From Gammaproteobacteria bacterium (GTDB lineage: Bacteria; Pseudomonadota; Gammaproteobacteria; Steroidobacterales; Steroidobacteraceae): DNA of 64,000 nt. The DNA is taken from assembly GCA_947452065.1 (NCBI GenBank), contig CANGBB010000008.1:49521-113520 (forward strand), read 5' to 3'. Below, one piece after another: positions 27,013 to 39,885 of this stretch (its first letter is position 1; each line of letters opens with the position of its first letter). The notes below the pieces were generated by a model. That model did no database searches, was not told the origin of the DNA, and worked only from the letters and a program-made list of their open reading frames with translations. A program made the position numbers and the translations under genes.

Positions 27013-27546
27013 ATGGCCATCCGACGTATCCTGCGCATGGGCGATCCGCGACTGCTCCAGGTCAGCGCCCCGGTGACCGATTTTCAGTCCCCGGCACTGC
27101 AGGCCCTGATCACGGATCTTTACGACACCATGCAGGCTGCGAACGGCGCCGGTCTGGCCGCGCCACAGATCGGCGTGCCCCTGCGCGTGGTGATCTTTGG
27201 CGGCGGGCGCTCGCCACGCTATCCGGATGCGGAAGCGGTACCGGCGACCGTGCTGATTAACCCCGTGCTTGAGCCTCTGGGTGCTGCCCAAGAGGAAGAC
27301 TGGGAGGGCTGTCTGTCAGTGCCCGGATTGCGAGGCCGCGTGCCGCGCTTCACCACGCTCCGCTATGCGGGCTGCGATGCAACCGGTCAGCGCTTCGAGC
27401 GCACCGTCAGCGGGTTCCACGCGCGCGTCGTGCAGCATGAGGTGGATCACCTCGACGGCATCCTCTATCCGCAGCGAATGCGCGACCTGCGCAGCCTCGG
27501 CTTCAACGAGGAGCTGTTTCCGGGCCAAGAACTGCGCGACGACTGA
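27013..27546 (+). CDS. def: peptide deformylase
   Basis: Removes the formyl group from nascent proteins. The 177-residue metalloenzyme has the three family motifs: [10 protein letters not shown] (G-phi-G-phi-A-A-x-Q), EGCLSVPG (metal Cys) and QHEVDHLDG (HExxH). The start [16 protein letters not shown] at 27013 follows GGGAGAGG and is normal for the family; an upstream in-frame extension is not. It is not next to fmt, unlike the usual def-fmt pair, so a second def gene beside fmt may exist elsewhere. It converges on typA with a 2-nt gap. Confidence 0.96.
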   Translation: MAIRRILRMGDPRLLQVSAPVTDFQSPALQALITDLYDTMQAANGAGLAAPQIGVPLRVVIFGGGRSPRYPDAEAVPATVLINPVLEPLGAAQEEDWEGCLSVPGLRGRVPRFTTLRYAGCDATGQRFERTVSGFHARVVQHEVDHLDGILYPQRMRDLRSLGFNEELFPGQELRDD

Positions 27547-27548
27547 TC

Positions 27549-29387
27549 TCAGCCGGCGGATGCTGCGATGTCGCCACCGCCGCCACGTTCGGCACGACGG
27601 CGCTCGTGTTCCTTGAGGAAGCGCTTGCGTATACGAATGTTCTGCGGCGTGACTTCGACCAACTCGTCGTCGGCGATGAATTCCACCGCATATTCCAAAG
27701 TCAGCTGGATCGGCGGCGTCAGCAGGATGGCGTCATCCTTGCCGGCGGCGCGGACATTGGTCAGCTTCTTGGTCTTGATCGGGTTCACCACCAGATCGTT
27801 GTCGCGCGAGTGGATGCCGATGATCATGCCCTCGTAGACCTTGTCACCATGTGACACGAACATGCGGCCGCGCTCCTGCAGCGCGAAGATCGAATAGGCC
27901 ACGGCTTCGCCATTCTCATTGCTGATCAGCACGCCGTTGTGGCGGTCCGGGATCTCGCCCTTGACGACGTCGAAGCCGTCGAAGATGTGGCTGATCAGTC
28001 CGGTGCCACGCGTGGTGGTCATGAATTCACCCTGGAAACCGATCAGGCCGCGGGCCGGCACGCGGTACTCCAGACGCACGCGGCCATTGCCGTCGGCCAC
28101 CATGTCGGTGAGTTCCGCACGCCGGGTGCCCAGCGCTTCCATGATGGCGCCCTGATGCTCGCTGTCGATGTCGATGGTCAGCGCTTCGAACGGTTCGAGC
28201 ACCTGGCCGTCGACAACCTTCTTCAATACCTGCGGCTTGCCGACGGCGAGCTCATAGCCCTCGCGGCGCATGTTCTCGATCAGGATGGTCAGATGCAGCT
28301 CGCCGCGGCCCGAGACGCGGAACACGTCCGGTTCATCGGTATCCTCGACGCGCAGCGCCACGTTGCTCTGCAGCTCGCGCTGCAGACGCTCGCGAATCTG
28401 GCGGCTGGTGACGAATTTGCCTTCGCGGCCTGCGAGCGGGGAGGTGTTGACCTGGAAGTTCATCGCCAGTGTCGGTTCGTCCACCTTGATCGGCGGCAGT
28501 CCTTCCGGTGCCTCCGGCGCGCACAGCGTCAGGCCGATGTTCACGTCCTCGATGCCGGTGATTGCGACGATGTCGCCGGCCACAGCCTCAGGGACCGACT
28601 CGCGCTGCAGGCCGCGGAAGGTGAGCACCTGGACGATCTTTGCCGGGCCACGATCCTCGTCACCATAGCGAAGCACAACGTTGCTGCCGGCCTTCAGCGT
28701 GCCGCGACGTACGCGACCGATGCCGATACGGCCGACATACGAGTTGTAGTCGAGCGTCGAGATCTGCAGCTGCAGCGGGGCGCTGGAGTCATTGGGCGGC
28801 GCCGGCACGTGCTGCAGGATGGACTCAAACAGCGCCGACATGTCATTTTCCTGGCGCGTCGGATCAGTGCTGGCCCAGCCGTTCAGGGCTGAGGCGTAGA
28901 TGACCGGGAAGTCCAGCTGCGCGTCGCTGGCGCCCAGTTTGTCGAACAGTTCGAAAGTCTGATCCACCACCCAGCCCGGGCGTGAACCCGGCCGGTCGAT
29001 CTTGTTGACCACCACAATGGCCTTGTGGCCCAGCGCCAGAGCCTTGCGCGTCACGAAGCGCGTCTGCGGCATGGGTCCTTCCACCGCATCGACGACCAGC
29101 AGCACCGCGTCGACCATCGACAGCACACGCTCCACTTCGCCACCGAAGTCCGCGTGCCCCGGGGTGTCGACGATGTTGATACGTGTGCCGGCGTATTCGA
29201 TGGCGCAGTTCTTGGCCAGAATGGTGATGCCGCGCTCGCGTTCGATGTCATTCGAGTCCATGACGCGTTCACCGACGCGCTCATGGGCGGCGAATGTGCC
29301 GGACTGTTTCAGCAGGCAGTCGACCAGCGTGGTCTTGCCGTGGTCAACGTGAGCAATGATGGCGATGTTGCGGATCGGACGCTGCAT
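27549..29387 (-). CDS. typA: ribosome-associated translational GTPase TypA/BipA
   Basis: A 612-residue GTPase that acts on the ribosome during stress and low temperature and in large-subunit assembly. G1 [13 protein letters not shown]3 [17 protein letters not shown]4 NKIDRPG and the switch region [13 protein letters not shown] are intact, followed by EF-G-like domains II, III and V and the BipA-specific C-terminal domain ([20 protein letters not shown]). The C-terminal tail is longer and Arg-rich, ending with a [15 protein letters not shown] stretch. Monocistronic; the start is 154 nt from the divergent SahR-like regulator gene. Confidence 0.97.
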   Translation of the reverse strand: MQRPIRNIAIIAHVDHGKTTLVDCLLKQSGTFAAHERVGERVMDSNDIERERGITILAKNCAIEYAGTRINIVDTPGHADFGGEVERVLSMVDAVLLVVDAVEGPMPQTRFVTRKALALGHKAIVVVNKIDRPGSRPGWVVDQTFELFDKLGASDAQLDFPVIYASALNGWASTDPTRQENDMSALFESILQHVPAPPNDSSAPLQLQISTLDYNSYVGRIGIGRVRRGTLKAGSNVVLRYGDEDRGPAKIVQVLTFRGLQRESVPEAVAGDIVAITGIEDVNIGLTLCAPEAPEGLPPIKVDEPTLAMNFQVNTSPLAGREGKFVTSRQIRERLQRELQSNVALRVEDTDEPDVFRVSGRGELHLTILIENMRREGYELAVGKPQVLKKVVDGQVLEPFEALTIDIDSEHQGAIMEALGTRRAELTDMVADGNGRVRLEYRVPARGLIGFQGEFMTTTRGTGLISHIFDGFDVVKGEIPDRHNGVLISNENGEAVAYSIFALQERGRMFVSHGDKVYEGMIIGIHSRDNDLVVNPIKTKKLTNVRAAGKDDAILLTPPIQLTLEYAVEFIADDELVEVTPQNIRIRKRFLKEHERRRAERGGGGDIAASAG

Positions 29388-29515
29388 GGTGGTGTCACTG
29401 TGGCGGCCTAGAGCCGCGTGATGGCAAAAAAGGTGCGGGAGATTAGCAGAATGCGGGTCGCGGCACTAATCGCCTCTGGCGGGCCGCTCGGGCTACATGT
29501 TACAGTAAAAAGATA

Positions 29516-29533
29516 TATAAAGAGTTCTTTATA
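29516..29533. promoter_or_regulatory. perfect palindrome upstream of the ArsR/methyltransferase gene (probable autoregulatory operator)
   Basis: TATAAAGA-gt-TCTTTATA is an 8-2-8 inverted repeat ending 8 nt before the ATG. ArsR-family proteins bind this sort of AT-rich palindrome. Its right arm overlaps a possible -10 (TATAAA, 29530-29535), so binding would block the promoter of the regulator-metF-metH operon. Confidence 0.6.
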
Positions 29534-29541
29534 AACACTTT

Positions 29542-30456
29542 ATGACACTCAAAGCCCGTCTGGACGCCTCCGTCCTGGCCCTTAAGTGCGCGGCCGAGCC
29601 AACAAGGCTGCGCCTGCTGGCCCTGCTGAGCCACGGCGAGCTGCAGGTGGGCGAGATCTGCCGCATTCTCGGGCAGAGCCAGCCGCGCATTTCCCGTCAT
29701 CTGCGCCTGCTCACCGAGGCGGGATTTCTCGATCGCTTCCGCGAACAGCAGTGCGTCTACTACCGTACGCCGGTGACCAGCGTGCAGATGGGCTGGTTGC
29801 GTCAGCTGCTCGATGAGATGGCACGCGGTGAGCCGCAGCTGCAGCGCGATCACGAAAGGATGACTCAGGTCATTGCAGTCCGCGGCCGCTTGGCTGCTCG
29901 ACGGTTGCGAAGTACTGACGCTGACGGTTTGCAGTTTGCCGAGCCACTGCTCGAGGAAGTCGGTCCGGTGGGCGTCGGCGAGTTGCTGGACATCGGTACG
30001 GGCAGTGGTGCAGTGCTCGAACTGCTGGCACGCCGCGCGCGTCATGCGGTCGGCATCGACATCTCTACCCATGCTTTGCAGCTGGCGCGGGCTCGTGTGC
30101 ATGGCGCCGGCCTCAGTCACTGCGAATTCCATCGCGGCGACATGTATGCGCTGCCAGTCGGTGATGCCACCTTCGATACGGTGACCATGGATCGGGTTCT
30201 CGCGGATGCCAGTCGCCCCGAGGCGGTCATCGGCGAGGCGGCTCGCGCGCTGCGCGGCGGCGGTCGACTGATCATCGTTGAGCAGATGGAGCGGCTGGAA
30301 TCCCAGCTGCCGACACGACCGCTGCAGCAGCTGCGCGGCTGGCTCACTGCAGCCGGGCTGCAAGCTGAGCGGCTGCGCCCATGCCCACTGCAGGGCGGCG
30401 ACTTTCTTATTGCAACTGCGCGGCGCGGAGCCGCGACGTTAGAGGTGCGCTTATGA
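29542..30456 (+). CDS. ArsR-family regulator fused to a SAM-dependent methyltransferase domain (SahR-like)
   Basis: A 304-residue two-domain protein. Residues 1-90 are an ArsR winged helix (LKCAAEPTRLRLLALLSHGELQVGEICRILGQSQPRISRHLRLL). From about residue 140 a Rossmann methyltransferase fold follows with motif I LLDIGTGSGAVLELLA, and D-x-D-T at the acidic loop. This is the layout of SahR, which senses S-adenosylhomocysteine and represses methionine-cycle genes. The overlap (ATGA) with metF, then metH, and the palindrome just upstream all support that role. The ligand and the identity as SahR are inferred. No arsenic-binding Cys pair is visible in the HTH domain. Confidence 0.85.
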   Translation: MTLKARLDASVLALKCAAEPTRLRLLALLSHGELQVGEICRILGQSQPRISRHLRLLTEAGFLDRFREQQCVYYRTPVTSVQMGWLRQLLDEMARGEPQLQRDHERMTQVIAVRGRLAARRLRSTDADGLQFAEPLLEEVGPVGVGELLDIGTGSGAVLELLARRARHAVGIDISTHALQLARARVHGAGLSHCEFHRGDMYALPVGDATFDTVTMDRVLADASRPEAVIGEAARALRGGGRLIIVEQMERLESQLPTRPLQQLRGWLTAAGLQAERLRPCPLQGGDFLIATARRGAATLEVRL

Positions 30457-31345
30457 CCAATCAGACTTTGCACGACCAGATCGGCAGCTCACTGGCCGGA
30501 ATCACACGACCCGTGTCCGTCTCCTTTGAGTTCTTCCCGCCGGCCGATGCCGCGATGGAGCAGACGCTGTGGGCCTCGATCGAGCGACTCGCGCCATTGC
30601 AGCCGCGTTTCGTGTCGGTCACCTATGGCGCGGACGGCTCCACCCGCGAACGCACCCACAATGTGGTGGCGCGTGTGCAGAAGGAAACCTCGCTGACCGC
30701 GGCGCCCCATCTCACCTGTGTGGGTGCCACGCGCGAGGAGGTGCTCGACATCGCCCGCGGCTACTGGAACGAGGGGATTCGTCACATCGTTGCGCTGCGC
30801 GGTGATCCGCCGGCGGGCACCACGACCTATGTGCCCACGCCCGGTGGCTTCGCCTTTGCCGCTGATCTGGTACGCGGTCTGCGCACCGTGGGCGATTTCG
30901 ATATCTCGGTGGCCGCCTATCCCGAAATGCATCCGGAAGCTCAGAGTGCTGAAGCGGATCTGATCAACCTCAAGACCAAGCTCGATGCGGGTGCGCACCG
31001 CGCGATCACGCAGTTCTTCTTCGATACGGATGCCTATCTGCGTTTCCGTGACCGTTGTGTGGCCGCTGGCATCACCGCCAGTCTGGTGCCGGGCATCCTG
31101 CCAATCACGCGTTTCCCGCAGATGCAACGCTTCGCGGCGCGCTGCGGCGCCAGCATTCCTGCGTGGCTGGCCGAGCGCTTCGCCGGTCTCGACAATGATG
31201 CTGATACGCGCCGTCTCATCGCCGCGGCTTTTGCCATCGGCCAAGTGGAGCGGCTGGCGCGCGAGGGCGTGCAGGAATTCCACTTCTACACCCTCAACCG
31301 CGCTGATCTCACCTACGCCATCTGTCATGCCCTCGGAGTGCGCCA

Positions 31346-31349
<4 letters not shown>
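30453..31349 (+). CDS. metF: 5,10-methylenetetrahydrofolate reductase
   Basis: FAD enzyme that makes 5-methyl-THF, the methyl donor for MetH. The 298-residue TIM-barrel protein shows SFEFFPP near the start, the folate/FAD motifs [19 protein letters not shown] and ALRGDPP, and the C-terminal [11 protein letters not shown]. Length matches bacterial MetF. The start MTNQTLHDQ at 30453 overlaps the regulator stop (ATGA), and its own stop overlaps the metH start, so the three genes form one coupled unit, probably under the upstream palindrome. Confidence 0.96.
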
Positions 31350-35091
<3,742 letters not shown>

Positions 35092-35092
<1 letters not shown>

Positions 35093-36936
35093 TGGCGGGC
35101 CCGCCGCATCCACCGCCGGTGCCGCGCGTCGGCATGGCCGAGATGCTGCGGGGGTTTTTCAGCGTCTTTCGCTATAGCCGTAGCGCGATTGGGCTGGTGC
35201 GCGATACGAACCGCGGCTTGCTCGCGGCCTTGGCGCTGCTGACGCTGTTTGCCGGACTGATGCCGGCCGGTATCGCCTGGGTTGGCGCCCGGATCGTCGA
35301 TGCGGTGGTGCGCGCCATGGCCGCCGCGGATCACGACGCCGCGGCGGTGCTGCGCTGGGTGCTGCTGGAAGGCGTGCTGGTCGCGCTGCTGGCCGGTGCG
35401 CAGCGCGGTCTTTCGCTCTGCCAAGCACTGCTGCGTGCGCAACTCGGTCAGCGCGTCAACGTCATGATTCTTGAAAAGGCGCTGACCCTCGAATTGCGCC
35501 ACTTCGAAGACTCCGAGTTCTACGACCGACTCACACGCGCGCGGCGCGAGGCCTCGGTCCGTCCACTGAGTTTGGCCATGCGCACCTTCGGCTTGGCGCA
35601 GAATCTCGTCTCGCTGGTCACCTACGCCGTGCTGCTCGTGCGTTTCTCGCCGTGGACGGTCTCCATCCTGCTGCTAGCGGGTCTTCCGGCCTTCATCGCC
35701 GAGGCGAAGTTCTCCGGTGACGCGTTCCGCCTGTTCCGCTGGCGCTCGCCCGAGACGCGCATGCAGAACTATCTGGAAACCGTTCTGGCCCGTGAGGATC
35801 ACGCCAAAGAAGTGAAGCTCTTTGGTCTCGGCGAACGTTTCCTGCAACGTTACCGCGCCATTTTCCACAAACTCTATCGTGAAGATCGCGCACTCTCGAT
35901 CCGTCGCGACTCTTGGGGTTTCGCGCTCAGTCTGCTGGCCACCGGGACTTTGTACGCCGCCTATGGTTGGATCGCATGGTCCGCGGCCCACGGTCGCATC
36001 ACACTCGGTCAGATGACCATGTACCTGCTGCTCTTCCGGCAAGGTCAGGGCGCGGTCAGCGCCATCCTCTCAGCGGTTGGCGGCATGTACGAGGACAATC
36101 TCTATCTCTCGACGCTGTACGAGTATCTCGACACGCCGGTGCCAGCACGTATCGGTAAGGCCGTGCAGGGTCCGAATCCCGCAGACGGTATTCGCTTCGA
36201 GCAGGTCACGTTCAGTTATCCAGGAGCCACTGAACCCACACTCAACGAGGTCACGCTGCACCTGCCGCCGGGCCGTTCGCTGGCACTCGTGGGTGAGAAT
36301 GGCTCGGGCAAGACCACGCTGGTCAAGCTACTAACGCATCTCTACGAACCTGATTCCGGCCGCATCCTGTTTGAGGGCCGCGACGTGCGCGAATGGGACG
36401 AGCGCGCGCTGCGCGAACGCATCGGCGTGATCTTTCAGGACTTCGCCCGCTACCAGCTGCCGGTGGGTGAGAACGTTGGCGCGGGCGATGAGCCGCACTT
36501 TGAGGATGAGGCGCGCTGGCGCGAGGCAGCGGTCAAGGGTCGGGCGGCCGATTTCATCGCGCAGTTGCCGCAGGGCTATCAGACGCAACTCGGCAAGTGG
36601 TTCCGCGACGGGCGTGAGCTGTCCGGCGGGCAATGGCAGAAGGTCGCGCTATCACGCGCCTTCATGCGCACGCGTGCCGATGTGCTGGTACTCGATGAAC
36701 CCACCGCAGCGATGGACGCGCGTGCCGAGGCCGAGGTCTTCGAGCATTTCCGGCAGTTGTCGTCGGGTCGCATCACCATACTGATCTCACACCGTTTCTC
36801 CACGGTGCGTATGGCAGATCAGATTGCGGTTCTGGAGCGCGGGCGGATCATCGAGCAGGGCAGCCATGAGGAATTGATGGCCCGGCAGGGGCATTACGCG
36901 CAATTATTTTCGCTGCAGGCCCGCGGTTATCGGTGA
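35092..36936 (+). CDS. ABC transporter, fused permease and ATPase
   Basis: A 614-residue exporter-type half transporter: an N-terminal domain of about six transmembrane helices, then a nucleotide-binding domain with Walker A VGENGSGKTTLVK, signature LSGGQWQKVALSRAF, Walker B VLVLDEPTAAMD and switch His in ILISHRFSTV. It starts in TGATG directly after metH, so it belongs to the metF-metH transcript. The substrate is not indicated by the sequence. The link to methionine or B12 metabolism is from context only. Confidence 0.9.
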
Positions 36937-36964
36937 GTGTGCCGGGCCACCGCGTGGGTGGCTT

Positions 36965-36973
36965 TGCTATAAT
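36965..36973 (+). promoter_or_regulatory. extended -10 promoter of the 99-residue protein gene
   Basis: TGCTATAAT is a perfect extended -10 element, ending six bases before the ATG at 36980. No ribosome-binding site fits between. Transcription would begin at or next to the start codon, so the mRNA is probably leaderless. Confidence 0.6.
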
Positions 36974-36979
36974 TACCGC

Positions 36980-37279
36980 ATGGAAGAAAGCGCAGACAGT
37001 TTTGATTCGGCCTTCACCAAGGCCGTTGACCTCGGCAACAAGCTTGCCGGTACCGACAAAGAAGCCGACCTCTGGGACATCGCCGACGGCCTGCTGGCCG
37101 GCGCCGTGCAGTACTGGCTCTACTCGCGCCAACCGTGCGGCGAGGCACGCTGTGAGGACTGCATGCCCATCAGTACGGCTGATGCGCGGCTTGCAGAGCT
37201 GCAGCGTCTGGTGCGCCAGCTGGCCACCGAAAGTGAATATTTTCACGCACCGACCGACGCAAACGCCGGCAGGGCGTGA
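36980..37279 (+). CDS. small cysteine-containing protein, function unknown
   Basis: A 99-residue, acidic cytoplasmic protein without signal peptide. Its centre has CGEARCEDC (C-x4-C-x2-C), which could bind an iron or zinc atom, preceded by ADLWDIADGLLAGAVQYWLYSR. The C-terminal half is helical (ARLAELQRLVRQLATESEYF). I know similar hypothetical proteins in related gammaproteobacteria but no function. It is followed 27 nt later by the FNR-like flavoprotein, so a redox partnership is possible. A perfect extended -10 stands immediately upstream. Confidence 0.75.
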   Translation: MEESADSFDSAFTKAVDLGNKLAGTDKEADLWDIADGLLAGAVQYWLYSRQPCGEARCEDCMPISTADARLAELQRLVRQLATESEYFHAPTDANAGRA

Positions 37280-37306
37280 GCCGAATCGATTACCGGAGAG
37301 TCCAAC

Positions 37307-38344
37307 GTGAACTCAGCGCCCATCGTCACGGAAGTGGCCATCATCGGTGCCGGCCCTGCCGGACTGTTTCAGGTCTTTGAGCTCGGGCTTCTGGGAATCA
37401 AATGCTGTGTGCTGGACTCGCTCGCCAATCCCGGCGGACAGTGCAGCGAGCTGTACCCTGAAAAACCGATCTACGACATCCCAGCGCTGCCCGTGTGCGG
37501 CGCGCAGGAACTGGTCGATCGTCTGCTGGAGCAGATCAAGCCCTTTGGCGCAGAGCTTCATATGGGCCAGGAAGCCGTGTCAGTGCAGAAGCAGGACAGC
37601 GGCCGTTTCCTTGTGACCACCGGCCGCGGGACAGTCTTCGACGCGGGCGCGATCATCATTGCCGGCGGTGTGGGTTCATTCCAGCCGCGTCAACTGGGTG
37701 TGGAAGGTGCCGCGGAATTCCAGGATCGCCAGATCCACTACAAAGTCCGCAGCGCCGCTGATTTCCACGGCCGGCGTCTGGTCATTTTCGGCGGCGGCGA
37801 CTCAGCTCTGGACTGGACCATGGACCTGGCACCGAAGGCGCAGTCGCTGACTCTGGTTCACCGGCGCGCTGAATTCCGTGGTGCACCCGCATCGGTGGCA
37901 CGTGTGCGCGAACTCGAGGCGGCCGGCAAGGTGCGCTTCATCGAAGGGCTGGCCGAGTCCCTGCAGGTTGCCGATGGCCTCATCAACGGCGTCACCATCA
38001 AGGGTGCCGACGGGCAGCTTCATCCAGTCGAGGCCGATCAGCTGCTGGTGTTCTTTGGCCTAGCGCCGAAGCTCGGACCGATCGCCGAGTGGGGTCTGGA
38101 GCTCGACAAGCGCGCCATCAAGGTCGACACCGAGCAGTTCCAGTCCAACATTCCCGGCATCTTCGCCGTCGGCGACATCAACACCTACCCCGGCAAGAAG
38201 AAGCTCATCCTGTCCGGATTCCACGAGGCAGCGCTCGCCGCCTTCGGTGTGCAAAAGTACCTCTATCCGGCCAAGAAGCAGTTCCTGCAGTACACCACCA
38301 CCAGTCCGGCGATGCAGAAGCGGCTGGGTGTTGCCGGCAGCTGA
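37307..38344 (+). CDS. ferredoxin/flavodoxin-NADP+ reductase of the thioredoxin-reductase-like type
   Basis: A 345-residue FAD and NAD(P)H flavoprotein. FAD is bound by AIIGAGPAGLF and GGVGSF regions, NADPH by VIFGGGDSALDW, and a C-terminal FAD motif reads IFAVGDINTYPGKKKLILSGFHEAALAA. The redox CxxC of true thioredoxin reductase is missing, and residues around GGQCSELYPEKPIYDIPALP match the TrxR-like ferredoxin-NADP reductase family. It moves electrons between NADPH and ferredoxin or flavodoxin. It starts at GTG 37307 after GGAGAG. Next to a Cys-containing small protein, and 21 nt before tesB. Confidence 0.88.
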   Translation: MNSAPIVTEVAIIGAGPAGLFQVFELGLLGIKCCVLDSLANPGGQCSELYPEKPIYDIPALPVCGAQELVDRLLEQIKPFGAELHMGQEAVSVQKQDSGRFLVTTGRGTVFDAGAIIIAGGVGSFQPRQLGVEGAAEFQDRQIHYKVRSAADFHGRRLVIFGGGDSALDWTMDLAPKAQSLTLVHRRAEFRGAPASVARVRELEAAGKVRFIEGLAESLQVADGLINGVTIKGADGQLHPVEADQLLVFFGLAPKLGPIAEWGLELDKRAIKVDTEQFQSNIPGIFAVGDINTYPGKKKLILSGFHEAALAAFGVQKYLYPAKKQFLQYTTTSPAMQKRLGVAGS

Positions 38345-38364
38345 ACCGGCGTAAGCTTCGCGGC

Positions 38365-39234
38365 ATGGACGCGCGGCTTGAAGAACTGGTGCGGCTGCTC
38401 GATCTCGAACGACTCGAGGACGATCTCTTCCGTGGCGAAAGCCGCGACATCGGCAGTCCGCAAGTGTTCGGTGGTCAGGTGCTGGGGCAGGCCTTGCGCG
38501 CCGCCAGCGCCACGGTGCCCGACGGCAGGGCGGTGCACTCACTGCACGCCTACTTTCTTCGTCGCGGCGATTTCAACATGCCCATCGTCTACGATGTGGA
38601 TCGTAGCCGCGATGGCGAGAGCTTCTCCAGTCGCCGCGTCACGGCCATTCAGCATGGCGAGCAGATCTTCAATCTCTCCGCTTCATTCCAGAAGCCGCAG
38701 GCCGGAGTCGAGCATCAGTCAGCCGTGCCAGACGTACCGCCGCCGGAAACACTGCACGACGCGAACAATCTGCCCGAGTCGATACTCAGCCGGCTGCCCG
38801 AACGCGCAAGGCGTTTCCTCGAGCGTTCGCGTCCCTTCGAATTCCGGCCCGTGCAGCTGGAAGACTGGTTGCGACCCGAGCCATCAGCCGCTGCACAGCA
38901 GATCTGGTTTCGTGCGGTGGATCGATTGCCGGATGAGGATGCGCTGCATCGCTCACTCCTGGCCTATGTCTCCGATTACAACCTGCTGAACACGGCCTGT
39001 CGGCCGCATGCGCTCTCACCGTGGCGGAATAACGTCATCACGGCCAGCATCGATCATGCGATGTGGTTTCACCGCGCTGCACGCGTGGATGACTGGCTGC
39101 TCTATTCCACTGACAGCCCCAGCGCCTCCGGAGCTCGCGGCTTTGCCCGCGGCAGCCTCTACACACGCGAGGGTGTGCTGGTGGCGAGCACCGCCCAAGA
39201 AGGGTTGATGCGTCCGATCGAGCCCGGCCGCTGA
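38365..39234 (+). CDS. tesB: acyl-CoA thioesterase II
   Basis: Hydrolyses medium- and long-chain acyl-CoA. The 289-residue double hot-dog protein shows VFGGQVLGQALRAA, VHSLHAYFLRRGD and, in the second hot-dog, ASIDHAMWFH with the catalytic Asp, then LYSTDSPSASGARGFARGSLYTREGVLVASTAQEGLMR. Length is normal. The ATG at 38365 was chosen because the protein aligns with the family from there. It is 21 nt after the flavoprotein and is followed by a strong intrinsic terminator, so it ends the transcript. Confidence 0.93.
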   Translation: MDARLEELVRLLDLERLEDDLFRGESRDIGSPQVFGGQVLGQALRAASATVPDGRAVHSLHAYFLRRGDFNMPIVYDVDRSRDGESFSSRRVTAIQHGEQIFNLSASFQKPQAGVEHQSAVPDVPPPETLHDANNLPESILSRLPERARRFLERSRPFEFRPVQLEDWLRPEPSAAAQQIWFRAVDRLPDEDALHRSLLAYVSDYNLLNTACRPHALSPWRNNVITASIDHAMWFHRAARVDDWLLYSTDSPSASGARGFARGSLYTREGVLVASTAQEGLMRPIEPGR

Positions 39235-39240
39235 ACCAAA

Positions 39241-39269
39241 AAAAACGCCGCGACGAGCGCGGCGTTTTT
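39241..39269. terminator. bidirectional intrinsic terminator between tesB and the lipoprotein gene
   Basis: A-rich AAAAACGCCGC with its complement GCGGCGTTTTT forms an 11-12 bp hairpin with a short loop, giving a T-run on both strands. It stands 6 nt after tesB and about 38 nt after the stop of the convergent lipoprotein gene, so it serves both. Confidence 0.9.
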
Positions 39270-39307
39270 CGTCGCCGGACAAGCCGGCAACAAGGCAGTC
39301 GATCGGC

Positions 39308-39655
39308 TTACTTGGAAACCGAACGCTTGAACATGCGATCGATCTTCTCGTTGATCGCATTGACGCCTGCCTGCGCAGCCTGAGCAGCGCTCAGAGCCTG
39401 GTTGGCGGTGGTCTGAGCGGCAGCAGCGGCCTTGGCGGCGGCATCGGCCGCAGCACTGGCCTTGGCGGCGGCTGCAGCGTTGGCAGCATCAGCCTTGCTG
39501 TTGTCGGCCTTCTGAGCGGCCAGATCGGACTGCAGGGCGCCGACCTGTGACTTCAGCGAAGCAATGTCGGCCTGCAGCGGCTTGAGGTTCTGGCAGCCGG
39601 CCAGGGCAAACACGGCGCCGACGGCGGCCAGTTTCACGATCTTGGAGTTGTACAT
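39308..39655 (-). CDS. alanine-rich coiled-coil outer-membrane lipoprotein (Lpp/OprI-like)
   Basis: A 115-residue lipoprotein. The signal peptide ends with lipobox LAGC (MYNSKIVKLAAVGAVFALAGCQNL), and the body is a long helix with heptad hydrophobics (LKPLQADIASLKSQVGALQSDLA) followed by an almost pure Ala/Asp/Lys run (alanine zipper), like Lpp or Pseudomonas OprI. The C-terminus ends in MFKRSVSK, with terminal Lys as in Lpp, which links to peptidoglycan. The start at 39655 follows AAGGGGAT. It is expected to be abundant and to anchor the outer membrane. It is longer than E. coli Lpp (78). Confidence 0.85.
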   Translation of the reverse strand: MYNSKIVKLAAVGAVFALAGCQNLKPLQADIASLKSQVGALQSDLAAQKADNSKADAANAAAAAKASAAADAAAKAAAAAQTTANQALSAAQAAQAGVNAINEKIDRMFKRSVSK

Positions 39656-39784
39656 CTCGAAATCCCCTTGCAAAGGTCTATGAATGGGTACCGCAATTGT
39701 GCGGTTGCGTCACTTGAACAAATCTCTCGCTGCTTTGCAACCCGTAGCTACCGCAGCCCCTCGAGCCCGCTGACCGGACGCCGG

Positions 39785-39840
39785 AGGGCGTCCCCAGAGC
39801 GTGCCTAGGGCGTCCCCAGAGCGTCCCGAGGGCGCCCACA
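39785..39840. repeat. 22-bp tandem repeat, about 2.5 copies, upstream of lexA
   Basis: AGGGCGTCCCCAGAGCGT occurs exactly at 39785-39802 and 39807-39824, and a decayed third copy (AGGGCGCCCACA) starts at 39829. The spacing is 22 nt, two helical turns. It lies between the lipoprotein gene and lexA and ends about 10 nt before the lexA -35. Confidence 0.75.
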
Positions 39841-39849
39841 GGGGGCGGG

Positions 39850-39878
39850 CTTACAAAAGGCCGCGAGCTGTATATAAT
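39850..39878 (+). promoter_or_regulatory. lexA promoter (leaderless)
   Basis: A -35-like CTTACA (39850-39855, 4/6), a 17-base spacer and a perfect -10 TATAAT (39873-39878) place the transcription start at about 39885-39886, at the lexA ATG. The -10 lies inside the SOS box. Confidence 0.7.
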
Positions 39879-39883
39879 CACAG
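39868..39883. promoter_or_regulatory. SOS box (LexA operator) of lexA
   Basis: CTGTATATAATCACAG has the gammaproteobacterial LexA pattern CTGT-N8-ACAG. It overlaps the -10 and ends 2 nt before the start codon, so LexA binding would block RNA polymerase at its own gene (autorepression). Confidence 0.85.
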
Positions 39884-39885
39884 CC

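Noticed and set aside
29388..29515. Possible SAM or SAH riboswitch before the regulator-metF-metH operon
   Set aside because: I see no conserved riboswitch core; a protein operator explains the control better.
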